NCBI GenBank assembly: GCA_007120055.1
Contig: SKOL01000654.1
Location: forward strand, 1-5,997
Reading direction: 5' to 3'
DNA from: Anaerobacillus sp.
Lineage (GTDB): Bacteria; Bacillota; Bacilli; Bacillales_H; Anaerobacillaceae
DNA length: 5,997 nucleotides
Shown: in pieces, positions 1 to 5,363 of the stretch
Layout of the letters: each line of letters begins with the position of its first letter
Position numbering within the stretch: the first letter of the stretch is position 1
Notes under the pieces: model-generated
The model's database searches: none
Seen by the model: the letters and a program-made list of their open reading frames with translations, nothing else
What the model was told of the DNA's origin: nothing
Position numbers and translations under genes: made by a program

Positions 1-2
1 AG

Positions 3-641
3 GTTGAAACTTTTGAATGCATAAGCGAAAACGGAAAGGTTTCTACGGTTAAATTTCATAAAGAGGGTAAAGAGTTTGTCGAAAAAAACGTAGATACCGT
101 GGTTACTTCGATGCCTACATTATCTGAAAATGATTTACTTCAAGCGGTAGGCGGAGACTTAAACATTATTGAAAATGTTATTTCTCAATCACAAATTAAT
201 GAATTTGAAACGACCATATCAAATATTTATGCAATGGGTAGTGTAACCTACTCTAACACCATAGAAGAAAATAATATTGATATTTTAAAGCTTACAGATG
301 AATTTACGATGATTTGTAGGTGTGAAGAAATAAACCGGATTGAAATAGAAACAGTGATCCCCTCAGGTGCAGAAAGTTTAGAAGATATTAAAAGAATGAC
401 ACGTTGCGGGATGGGACCTTGTCAATGGAAGATGTGTAAAACAAGTGTAATGCAACTTCTGAAAAATTACATCCCTAATAAAAACGTGCAGCTTCCACGG
501 TTGCGTTTTCCGTTAACGCCAATATCGATAAAAACATTAAGTTCACTTCCAACTGAAGGAAAAGCTGATGTAGTAGATATACTATCGAATGCTATCAAAG
601 TAAATACAAACTCTGTCGTAAGGCGTGAAGATCATGACTGA
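3..641 (+). CDS. FAD-dependent dehydrogenase alpha subunit (HcnB/OoxA-like), C-terminal part with BFD-like [2Fe-2S] domain
   Basis: The frame is open from the first bases, so the gene begins before the window; about 212 C-terminal residues are present. The clearest part is a BFD-like [2Fe-2S] domain. Its cysteines lie in CRCEE (codons at 315 and 321) and in RCGMGPC (codons at 405 and 420), giving C-x-C-x27-C-x4-C, followed by another Cys in WKMC. The stretch after it (QLPRLRFPLTPI) resembles the tail of HcnB/octopine-oxidase A subunits. In that family the A subunit pairs with a DadA-like B subunit to oxidise a C-N bond of an amino acid, imino acid or opine, passing electrons through flavin and the iron-sulfur centre. 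The next gene overlaps it and is exactly that B subunit. Upstream of the BFD domain, IYAMGSV sits where the FAD-binding YAAGD motif is expected, and only about 23 residues separate it from CRCEE, which is short for the family. Family assignment is firm; substrate is unknown. Confidence 0.85.
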   Translation, partial: VETFECISENGKVSTVKFHKEGKEFVEKNVDTVVTSMPTLSENDLLQAVGGDLNIIENVISQSQINEFETTISNIYAMGSVTYSNTIEENNIDILKLTDEFTMICRCEEINRIEIETVIPSGAESLEDIKRMTRCGMGPCQWKMCKTSVMQLLKNYIPNKNVQLPRLRFPLTPISIKTLSSLPTEGKADVVDILSNAIKVNTNSVVRREDHD

Positions 642-1707
642 TATTTTTAAAACTATAGTCATTGGTGCTGGCGTCATTGGGGCGTCGGTTGCTTACCATT
701 TATCAAGATTCAAAGAACGAGTTCTAGTTATTGATAAAGGTTTTCTTACCGAAGGAACAAGTAGTGCTACACAAGGGTGGGTATGGGTTCATACGAAACA
801 ACCTAGTAGCTACGCTGAACTTTCAATGTATAGTGCAGAACTTTACAAGGGGTTAAAAAAAGACTTATCAGTAGAATTTGAGTTAAATAGAACAGGCGGT
901 TTATCACTAATATTTGAGAAAGAAAAGTTAAATGAAATAGAGGATTTAATAGAAAGGCAAGAAGAAAAAGGAATTAATATTAAACTTTTAACACCAAATG
1001 AAGTACTAAAAAAGGAGCCTGAAGTAAATAAAAACATTGTAGGTGCGACATATAGTCAGCTAGATGGGCACATTAACCCATTCCGTTTAGTCCGTTCATT
1101 AATTGAAGGTTCAATTAAAAATAATGTTGAATTTTCATTCTATAACCAAGTTGTAAATATTAAAAAGTTGGAAAATGATTTATACGAGGTTATAAGTGAA
1201 AAAGGTTCTTTCTTAACTGAACAAGTAGTTTTAGCTGGAGGACCATGGTCACTTGAAATTGGAAAGTTACTAAACATCGACATTCCTTTAAAGCTAGTAA
1301 AGGGGCAAATTCTAGTAACAGAGCCTCTCCGACCTTTTTTAAGACATATTGTCAGTGGGGTTCGTCAAACAAATAATGGTGAAATATTAATTGGTTATTC
1401 AAAAGAAGAAAAAGGCTTAGAAAGAGAGACTTCATTTAATATTATAGGTGAAACGGCGAGGTATGCCCAAAAAATAATTCCAAAGCTAGAAGATGTTAAT
1501 ATCGTAAGGACTTTTGCTGGTATAAGATCAGTGCCTGAAGACGGGTTACCAATAATCGGTGAAGTCCCTGGTAACAAAGGGTGTTATTTAGCAGTAACAC
1601 ATAGCGGAATAACTTTAGCTCCAATCATTGGTGTTTTAATGTCTGAAGTACTTAGAGGAAAAACTACGTCTTTACCGATCGACAATTACAATATCTCGAG
1701 ATTTTAA
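634..1707 (+). CDS. FAD-dependent oxidoreductase beta subunit, DAO family (DadA/HcnC/OoxB-like)
   Basis: This 357-residue protein belongs to the D-amino-acid oxidase/glycine oxidase (DAO) fold family. An N-terminal Rossmann motif G11-A-G13-V-I-G16 lies in IVIGAGVIGASVA, with Asp34 at the end of the second strand (VLVIDKG) for the FAD ribose. GTSSATQGWVWVHTK (41-55) is the usual flavin-contact region. Near the C-terminus, FAGIRSVPEDGLPIIG and THSGITLAP form the conserved FAD-closing segment. A GTG at 625 is in frame, but ATG at 634 is preferred: AAGG at 620-623 is ten bases before it, while it would be almost on top of the GTG. The start overlaps the stop of the alpha-subunit gene by 8 bp, implying translational coupling and a complex. 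By analogy with HcnBC and OoxAB the subunit carries the substrate-oxidising flavin in the cytoplasm or at the membrane face. Candidate substrates are opines, proline-type imino acids or D-amino acids. Confidence 0.88.
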   Translation: MTDIFKTIVIGAGVIGASVAYHLSRFKERVLVIDKGFLTEGTSSATQGWVWVHTKQPSSYAELSMYSAELYKGLKKDLSVEFELNRTGGLSLIFEKEKLNEIEDLIERQEEKGINIKLLTPNEVLKKEPEVNKNIVGATYSQLDGHINPFRLVRSLIEGSIKNNVEFSFYNQVVNIKKLENDLYEVISEKGSFLTEQVVLAGGPWSLEIGKLLNIDIPLKLVKGQILVTEPLRPFLRHIVSGVRQTNNGEILIGYSKEEKGLERETSFNIIGETARYAQKIIPKLEDVNIVRTFAGIRSVPEDGLPIIGEVPGNKGCYLAVTHSGITLAPIIGVLMSEVLRGKTTSLPIDNYNISRF

Positions 1708-1714
1708 CTTTATA

Positions 1715-1723
1715 GAGGGAGGA
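1715..1723 (+). promoter_or_regulatory. Strong ribosome binding site of the OCD-family gene
   Basis: GAGGGAGGA lies in the 22-bp gap between the beta subunit stop and the ATG at 1730, six bases before the start. It fixes the start and suggests independent strong initiation within the operon. Confidence 0.8.
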
Positions 1724-1729
1724 CTTTCA

Positions 1730-2770
1730 ATGAGTAATGATCTAGGATTCTTATTTTTAAATCAAGAGGATGTAAAGCTTTGTGGTGGTAATGATATGAA
1801 GATGGTTATTGAAATTATTGAAAATGTAATTTCTCTTCATGGTAAAGGAGACTATGTTTTACCAACGAAATCGACGCTACGTTGGGGTGATATTAATGCT
1901 GAAACAACGAGTGGAAGAATAAACTCTATGCCAGGGTATGTTGGTGGGGACATTCAAGCTTCGGGAATTAAGTGGATTTCAAGTGCACCAATGAACCCTT
2001 TTAAATATAACTTACCTAGAGCAGCGGGAGTAATCATTTTAAACGATTCTGAAACATTACTTCCATCTGTAATCATGGATGGTACTTTGATTAGCGCGAT
2101 GAGAACGGGGGCCGTATCCGGTGTCGTAGCGAAATACTTGGCAAAAAAAGAATCGAAAGTATTAGGTCTCATAGGAGCTGGAGTCCAAAATCGTACACAG
2201 TTAATGGCAATTCATGCAATATGCCCACAAATTCAAACTGTAAAAGTAGCTGATTTGTCTAGAGAAAGAGCTGAGTCATTCTGTAAGGAGATGTCAGCTA
2301 TTGTTAAGGATGTTTCCTTTGAAATCGTTGAAAGTGCAGAACAAGCTGTTAGGGGCTCAGATATCTTTATTACGGCAACCGTTACAGAAAAGCCAATAGT
2401 TCAGTCAAGTTGGGTTGATGAAGGCTCTCTTCATATTCACGTAGGTAGTCACGAGTGTGAATTTGACGTTATTGATCAAGCAGATAAAGTTGTCGTTGAC
2501 GACTGGGAAGAACTAAAGCACCGCGGCGTAGAAACCATTTCTATCATGTATACTGAAGGGAAGTTTAACCCAGAAAATATATATGCAGAACTAGGTGAAG
2601 TGGTTAATGGTGATAAAATGGGGAGAGAGAGTGAAACTGAAAGAATATATTTTAACAGTGTAGGTATGGGGATTGAGGATGTCGCTGTCGCCAATTATAT
2701 TTACCAGATAGCTAAAGAAAGAGGAATAGGACAAAACTTAAAGTTGTGGACTGAAGCCCCGTTTGTATAA
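1730..2770 (+). CDS. Ornithine cyclodeaminase / mu-crystallin family protein
   Basis: The 346-residue product matches the OCD/mu-crystallin family, whose members include ornithine cyclodeaminase, pyrroline-2-carboxylate reductase, alanine dehydrogenase and SbnB-type enzymes. The substrate half holds Arg51, Lys81 (GIKWIS) and Arg125 (AMRTGAVSG), corresponding to the substrate carboxylate and catalytic residues of the family. The NAD(P)-binding half starts at VLGLIGAGVQNRTQL (G149-A-G151-V-Q-N154). The closing helix reads SVGMGIEDVAVA (310-321). Where classical ornithine cyclodeaminases carry GADxPGKxEL, this protein has HVGSHECEFDVI (237-248). It therefore may not be a true ornithine cyclodeaminase, and the exact reaction should be left open. 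The gene follows the flavoprotein subunits by 22 bp and precedes a strong terminator, so it is the last gene of the operon. A role in processing the imino acid or amino acid released by the oxidase is the simplest inference. Confidence 0.85.
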   Translation: MSNDLGFLFLNQEDVKLCGGNDMKMVIEIIENVISLHGKGDYVLPTKSTLRWGDINAETTSGRINSMPGYVGGDIQASGIKWISSAPMNPFKYNLPRAAGVIILNDSETLLPSVIMDGTLISAMRTGAVSGVVAKYLAKKESKVLGLIGAGVQNRTQLMAIHAICPQIQTVKVADLSRERAESFCKEMSAIVKDVSFEIVESAEQAVRGSDIFITATVTEKPIVQSSWVDEGSLHIHVGSHECEFDVIDQADKVVVDDWEELKHRGVETISIMYTEGKFNPENIYAELGEVVNGDKMGRESETERIYFNSVGMGIEDVAVANYIYQIAKERGIGQNLKLWTEAPFV

Positions 2771-2810
2771 AAACAAATAATTAATTTATTGCAGCTAATG
2801 TATTTCATTG

Positions 2811-2840
2811 AAAGTTAAGTGCCCGGCACTTAACTTTTTT
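2811..2840 (+). terminator. Rho-independent terminator of the oxidase/OCD operon
   Basis: AAAGTTAAGTGC (2811-2822) and GCACTTAACTTT (2826-2837) form a perfect 12-bp stem with loop CCG, followed by more T residues and a pyrimidine-rich tail. It lies 41 bp after the stop of the OCD-family gene. The A-rich left flank is short, so it mainly serves the plus strand. Confidence 0.9.
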
Positions 2841-2937
2841 CTCTTTCTTTTTTTATCTGCAAAAAAATTGCTCTTAACTTTTCAATCCGTTCGATCGTAT
2901 CGGTAAAATGTTAAAGTGAAAAATAATTTTTAATTCC

Positions 2938-2967
2938 AAACACCTGTTACTGGTGTTTATTTTTTTT
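2938..2967 (+). terminator. Orphan rho-independent terminator
   Basis: AAACACC (2938-2944) pairs with GGTGTTT (2952-2958) over a 7-nt loop and is followed by AT8-type T-rich sequence to 2967. No plus-strand gene lies between it and the previous terminator 100 bp upstream, so the gene it served is missing, or it is a back-up terminator for the upstream operon. It abuts the remnant DUF418 frame, suggesting a deletion or rearrangement junction close by. The rest of 2841-2937 shows nothing I can identify. Confidence 0.7.
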
Positions 2968-3478
2968 GATACGAAATTTGTTTTTTTCAATCACCTACCC
3001 CTTTCCTCGCCTAAAAAAGTATTTATATAGTGAGGGACTAAACCTAGAAGTTGATTTGGTAATATTCATTGATGGTGCTAATTCTCCATGGTATTTCGTC
3101 AAGTATGGAGGGCTTTTCATGAGTGGACCTTCGATGAGTATCTTCTATGTTATGAGTATTTTGTTACTGCTCCAAAACAAGGAACGTTTGGCAAAAGCAA
3201 CGACATTTTTACAGCCTGTCGGTAAGATGGCACTGACGAACTATCCCATGCAGACAATCCTTTGCACGACTATTTTCTACGGCTACGGGCTTGGCTTATT
3301 CGGAAGTATTGGGCCTTTCGGAGGCATTTTAATTACATTAGGTATCTACTCCTTACAAATCGTCTACAGTTATTTTTGGATGAAGCGGTTCCGGTTTGGG
3401 CCGATGGAGTGGCTATGGAGAAGATTAACCTATGGGAAAAATGCAGTAAAAGTGCAACCCCTACAGAAAGCGCAATAG
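2966..3478 (+). pseudogene. C-terminal remnant of a DUF418 (YeiB-like) membrane protein
   Basis: The frame encodes up to 170 residues, whereas DUF418/YeiB-family integral membrane proteins are usually about 380-400. The recognisable part runs from about residue 45 to 160: membrane segments around SIFYVMSILLLL and GGILITLGIYSLQIVYSYFW, the VGKMALTNYPMQ motif, and the family signature RFRFGPMEWLWRRLTYGK near the end. The only start that opens the whole frame is a TTG at 2966 lying inside a terminator's T-tract with no ribosome binding site. The first 40 or so residues look unrelated to the family. An ATG at 3119 does have GGAGGG upstream, but those bases are coding for a Tyr-Gly-Gly stretch within the homologous region, so it is probably coincidental. 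The gene is best read as truncated at its front. The family's function in transport is only presumed, so none is assigned. Confidence 0.72.
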
Positions 3479-3512
3479 CATATCGTTATATCGAGGAAAT
3501 TATTCCTTACAA

Positions 3513-3544
3513 AAACGGTTGTACCCCTATGAGTGCAGCCGTTT
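3513..3544 (+). terminator. Possible weak terminator after the DUF418 remnant
   Basis: AAACGGTTGTAC (3513-3524) can pair with GTGCAGCCGTTT (3533-3544) over an 8-nt loop, twelve pairs including two G-U. There is no long T-run afterwards (CTAATACTCT), so termination would be weak. It sits 34 bp after the stop of the DUF418 frame, the right place for that gene's original terminator. Confidence 0.45.
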
Positions 3545-3628
3545 CTAATACTCTCACTTTATGTTGGTAATTGGTAAATGTCGAAAAATTGTAGTTAGTT
3601 TCAGTGATTTATCCATGAGGTGAAGAAG

Positions 3629-3642
3629 GAATAGTACTATTC
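3629..3642. promoter_or_regulatory. 14-bp perfect palindrome upstream of the hydrolase gene, possible operator
   Basis: GAATAGTACTATTC is a perfect palindrome lying about 79 bp before the hydrolase ATG, in a 242-bp non-coding gap. It could be a dimeric repressor operator of TetR or similar type. No convincing -35/-10 pair could be placed around it, and AT-rich DNA produces palindromes by chance, so this is a lead only. Confidence 0.25.
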
Positions 3643-3709
3643 TCATAGAATTAAAAGGAAGCTTAACTTTTAGAAAAGGAAATGGTCGGTTAAGAGAAAG
3701 TAGTTTGAT

Positions 3710-3714
3710 GGAGG
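3710..3714 (+). promoter_or_regulatory. Ribosome binding site of the hydrolase gene
   Basis: GGAGG lies six bases before the ATG at 3721 and fixes the start of the alpha/beta hydrolase. Confidence 0.8.
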
Positions 3715-3720
3715 TTTGAC

Positions 3721-4593
3721 ATGATCGATAAAAATATTTATTTAAGTAAAAGTAATGGTAATAAGTTGTATGTAAATGTTTTAGAAACGAAAAAAGATGC
3801 GCCAAATGTCATTTATATTATGACTCCGATCGGGACGGTAAAAGATTTCAAAGATTATTATACTCCATTAGCGGGTAATGGGTGTAACGTTTTTGCTTTA
3901 GACTTGTCGGGAAAAGGAAAAAGTGAAGGTGAGTTACAAGATTTTTCTATGGATTCGATCGTAGAAGATGTTGACACTCTTGTTGATTATATTTTGGAGG
4001 AGTATTCTGAAGATATCCATGTTTTTGGAGCTACAGGCACTGGTGGCATATTAGCTCAAGCTTACTTAACAAGTAATTCGACTCAAGCGAATATCGTTAA
4101 GAGTTTTACACAAACTGGTATAGCCATTCACGGGGATATGTCCATCATGGGGAGCTCAACGGTGTATAAAATGCTACATAAAATTGTCCCTTTGATTACG
4201 AAAGTTTCTCCAAAGTTAACGATTAAATTTAAAGTTCCAAAATATAAGGGTGTAAATGCAGAGAAAGAAGCCGCTTGGTATGAGCAGTTTCAAAAAGAGC
4301 ACCCAGGCGCATTAGATATGGATATCGCTTTTGTAAAAACTCTTCTACATATCTTTTACAGTCCAAAAAGTCCAATCATCAAAAAAGTGAACTGTCCTAC
4401 CTTAGTCATCATTCCACAACACGATCGCTTTTTTTATCCGTCATATGTAAAAAAATATTACGATTCACTAAGTAGCCCTAAAAAATTTCACAGTATGAAT
4501 GATAGCCACCTTTGCTTTGTCTGGAATTCAGATGAGATTTGTAGAGAAGTTGGTGAGTGGGTTGAAGAAAATAGTAAAGTGAGTGTAGTCTAA
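3721..4593 (+). CDS. Alpha/beta-hydrolase-fold protein lacking the usual nucleophile serine
   Basis: The 290-residue product has the layout of a serine-aminopeptidase/lysophospholipase-like alpha/beta hydrolase. FALDLSGKGKSEGE (58-71) is the DxxGxGxS loop. VFGATGTGGILAQAYL (101-116) is the nucleophile elbow and following helix. CPTLVIIPQHDRFF (225-238) carries the probable acid Asp235, and SHLCFVW the probable catalytic His263. There is no signal peptide, so it is likely cytoplasmic. The oddity is the elbow: the family's G-x-S-x-G is replaced by G103-A-T105-G-T107-G-G, with no serine. Codons 4027-4050 were re-read and confirm this. Either Thr105 serves, or the protein is a non-catalytic or altered family member. 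It has its own ribosome binding site and stands alone between the DUF418 remnant and the small-ORF region. The substrate is unknown. Confidence 0.8.
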   Translation: MIDKNIYLSKSNGNKLYVNVLETKKDAPNVIYIMTPIGTVKDFKDYYTPLAGNGCNVFALDLSGKGKSEGELQDFSMDSIVEDVDTLVDYILEEYSEDIHVFGATGTGGILAQAYLTSNSTQANIVKSFTQTGIAIHGDMSIMGSSTVYKMLHKIVPLITKVSPKLTIKFKVPKYKGVNAEKEAAWYEQFQKEHPGALDMDIAFVKTLLHIFYSPKSPIIKKVNCPTLVIIPQHDRFFYPSYVKKYYDSLSSPKKFHSMNDSHLCFVWNSDEICREVGEWVEENSKVSVV

Positions 4594-4617
4594 AGGGATT
4601 GAAAGGGGAAGTATAAT
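4589..4617 (+). promoter_or_regulatory. Candidate promoter with a perfect TATAAT box
   Basis: TATAAT at 4612-4617 matches the -10 consensus. The -35 position at 17-bp spacing (TCTAAA, 4589-4594) is poor. If real it would drive a transcript over the small ORF at 4663 and the toxin-like gene at 4831. Confidence 0.25.
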
Positions 4618-4662
4618 ACATTTATTACTAAATACCCAACGCACCTTACCGTAGAAGTGCAT

Positions 4663-4758
4663 ATGTTTTTTTGGGAATTTCTAAACGCTGTCGCTTACGA
4701 TAAGGATGGAGAAGTTATCTCGATCTGGAATCGAGATGCTGAATTAAATGATGAGTAA
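4663..4758 (+). CDS. Possible small acidic protein of 31 residues, unrecognised
   Basis: ATG at 4663 opens a 31-codon frame reading MFFWEFLNAVAYDKDGEV and ending RDAELNDE. GTAGAAG at 4651-4657 is a mediocre ribosome binding site. The frame remains open upstream to a stop at 4600-4602, giving YPTHLTVEVH before the methionine, so it may instead be the tail of a longer or broken gene. It has protein-like composition with an acidic end, but I do not recognise the family. An 8-bp inverted repeat with a 5-nt loop (ATCTCGAT 4717-4724, ATCGAGAT 4730-4737) lies within it. It ends 72 bp before the toxin-like gene and could share its transcript. Confidence 0.3.
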   Translation: MFFWEFLNAVAYDKDGEVISIWNRDAELNDE

Positions 4759-4787
4759 AAAGAGGGACGGAGGGATAGGTCCATTGT

Positions 4788-4823
4788 GATGGGCGGCCCG
4801 CCATCTCCCAATAGAAGGGAGGT
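4788..4823 (+). promoter_or_regulatory. Structured 5' leader that buries the toxin ribosome binding site
   Basis: ATCTCCC (4803-4809) is complementary to GGGAGGT (4817-4823, one G-U pair) over loop AATAGAA, so the Shine-Dalgarno sequence GGGAGGTG at 4817-4824 is paired. A second hairpin, GATGG (4788-4792) with CCATC (4801-4805) around a GC-rich middle, shares bases 4803-4805 with it. The two folds compete in part. Sequestered ribosome binding sites are typical of type I toxin mRNAs. Confidence 0.55.
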
Positions 4824-4830
4824 GGAAAGA

Positions 4831-4956
4831 ATGACGATCTTTGAGGCAGCAAACCTAGCACTACAATCAAATTTAGTTTTGATAAGTGTTATAACATTGA
4901 TCTTACTAAGTGAATTTCATAATTACCTTATTAAGCCATATGAAAAATATATGTAG
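4831..4956 (+). CDS. Small hydrophobic peptide, putative type I (holin-like/BsrG-TxpA-type) toxin
   Basis: The 41-residue product begins MTIFEAANLAL, resembling the MT(V/I)FEA or MT(V/I)YES opening of Bacillus holin-like type I toxins. One membrane-spanning segment follows at about residues 14-27 (NLVLISVITLILLS) and then a short mixed-charge tail EFHNYLIKPYEKYM. Such peptides insert in the cytoplasmic membrane and are kept silent by a small antisense RNA. The ribosome binding site GGGAGGTG (4817-4824), six bases before the ATG, is unusually strong and sits inside a hairpin. The stop codon lies in a 14-bp hairpin, and the 3' region can fold back onto the coding sequence. A bidirectional terminator lies about 90 bp downstream. 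These features together argue for a real gene despite its size. It is somewhat longer than typical members (about 30-38 residues), and the toxin role is inferred. Confidence 0.6.
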   Translation: MTIFEAANLALQSNLVLISVITLILLSEFHNYLIKPYEKYM

Positions 4957-5021
4957 TTGCGAACGGTCTAACGCAACTACATATAGATCTTAATGGCGAT
5001 AAAGTTAAATTATGAAATTCA
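4911..5021 (+). repeat. Long-range 14-bp inverted repeat linking toxin coding region and 3' region
   Basis: TGAATTTCATAATT (4911-4924) is perfectly complementary to AATTATGAAATTCA (5008-5021). In RNA the arms would enclose the stop-codon hairpin at 4948-4985, forming a branched structure over the end of the toxin message. Confidence 0.65.
4948..4985 (+). repeat. 14-bp hairpin spanning the toxin stop codon
   Basis: TATATGTAGTTGCG (4948-4961) pairs perfectly with CGCAACTACATATA (4972-4985); loop AACGGTCTAA. The TAG stop at 4954-4956 lies in the left arm. There is no T-tract after it, so it is not a terminator. It could protect the message or present its 10-nt loop for RNA-RNA contact. Confidence 0.7.
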
Positions 5022-5042
5022 TAAATCGTCAAAGAAATAAAG

Positions 5043-5086
5043 AAAAAGTAACCGTCCAACCCGACCAAGGTATAACGGTTACTTTT
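5043..5086. terminator. Bidirectional terminator of the toxin locus
   Basis: AAAAAGTAACCGT (5043-5055) and ACGGTTACTTTTT (5074-5086) are perfect 13-bp arms with an 18-nt loop. The A5 start and T5 end make it function on both strands. It lies about 90 bp after the toxin stop and would end both the toxin mRNA and any convergent minus-strand RNA, as the shared terminator of the par/Fst locus does. Confidence 0.75.
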
Positions 5087-5122
5087 TACAATATTACATT
5101 TGGTCACCGCTCTTCTAGCTGG

Positions 5123-5131
5123 TGTAGTTGC
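5123..5131 (+). repeat. 9-nt direct repeat of the toxin stop-codon region
   Basis: TGTAGTTGC occurs here and at 4952-4960. A direct repeat read by convergent transcripts gives complementary RNA segments. At nine bases it could also be chance. Confidence 0.4.
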
Positions 5132-5134
5132 ACC

Positions 5135-5166
5135 GACCGGACGTTTGCAGCGTTCGGTCATTTTTT
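5135..5166 (+). terminator. Strong second terminator
   Basis: GACCGGACGT (5135-5144) pairs with GCGTTCGGTC (5150-5159), ten pairs including two G-U, with loop TTGCA, followed by A and six T residues. It is a strong plus-strand terminator with no gene between it and the bidirectional terminator 49 bp upstream, so it is a back-up stop for the toxin transcript or ends a short RNA. Confidence 0.8.
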
Positions 5167-5188
5167 ATTCTAGCGTGTATCTATTTAG

Positions 5189-5217
5189 ATTATACACGAA
5201 TACCGATTTTAAACTGT
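5189..5217 (-). promoter_or_regulatory. Weak candidate minus-strand promoter for the antitoxin RNA
   Basis: On the minus strand a perfect TATAAT box (plus-strand ATTATA at 5189-5194) is preceded at 17 bp by ACAGTT, a poor -35. It points toward the toxin gene. Confidence 0.22.
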
Positions 5218-5363
5218 TTTTTTATTTCTGTATAAGTATATTCTAAATTTAAGACGCTTAACTTGAAGAAGAACAACTTATAAAACAAACTCATTAGCTG
5301 CACAGTTCAAATATACTATTCAATAGAAAATGATATTCCACAATTGCGATTGCGGAAAACCAT

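Larger units (their letters stand above)
5043..5182 (-). ncRNA. Candidate antisense antitoxin RNA, about 140 nt
   Basis: If the TATAAT box on the minus strand (5194-5189) is used, transcription would start near 5182 and end at the bidirectional terminator near 5043. The RNA would contain GGTG-CAACTA-CACC (5134-5121), a small hairpin whose sequence GCAACTACA is complementary to TGTAGTTGC at the toxin stop codon (4952-4960), plus full complementarity across the shared terminator. No coding potential is claimed. The RNA is inferred from layout and a weak promoter. Confidence 0.25.

Noticed and set aside
625..633. GTG start nine bases upstream for the beta subunit
   Set aside because: No ribosome binding site at proper distance; AAGG at 620-623 fits the ATG at 634.
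3262..3570. Plus-strand 102-codon frame overlapping the DUF418 remnant
   Set aside because: It is in another frame from the recognisable DUF418 signature and shows no family features; a shadow frame.
3554..3805. Minus-strand open frame of 83 codons across the hydrolase start
   Set aside because: It overlaps the ribosome binding site and N-terminus of the well-supported hydrolase and has no recognisable domain.
4948..4985. Stop-codon hairpin as a terminator
   Set aside because: The stem is long and perfect but is followed by GATCTTAATGG with no T-tract, so it is treated as a structural element.
4931..5161. Minus-strand open frame of 76 codons opposite the toxin 3' region
   Set aside because: It runs through two terminator hairpins and the stop-codon hairpin, has no ribosome binding site I can see, and its composition is not protein-like; any minus-strand transcript here is more likely non-coding.
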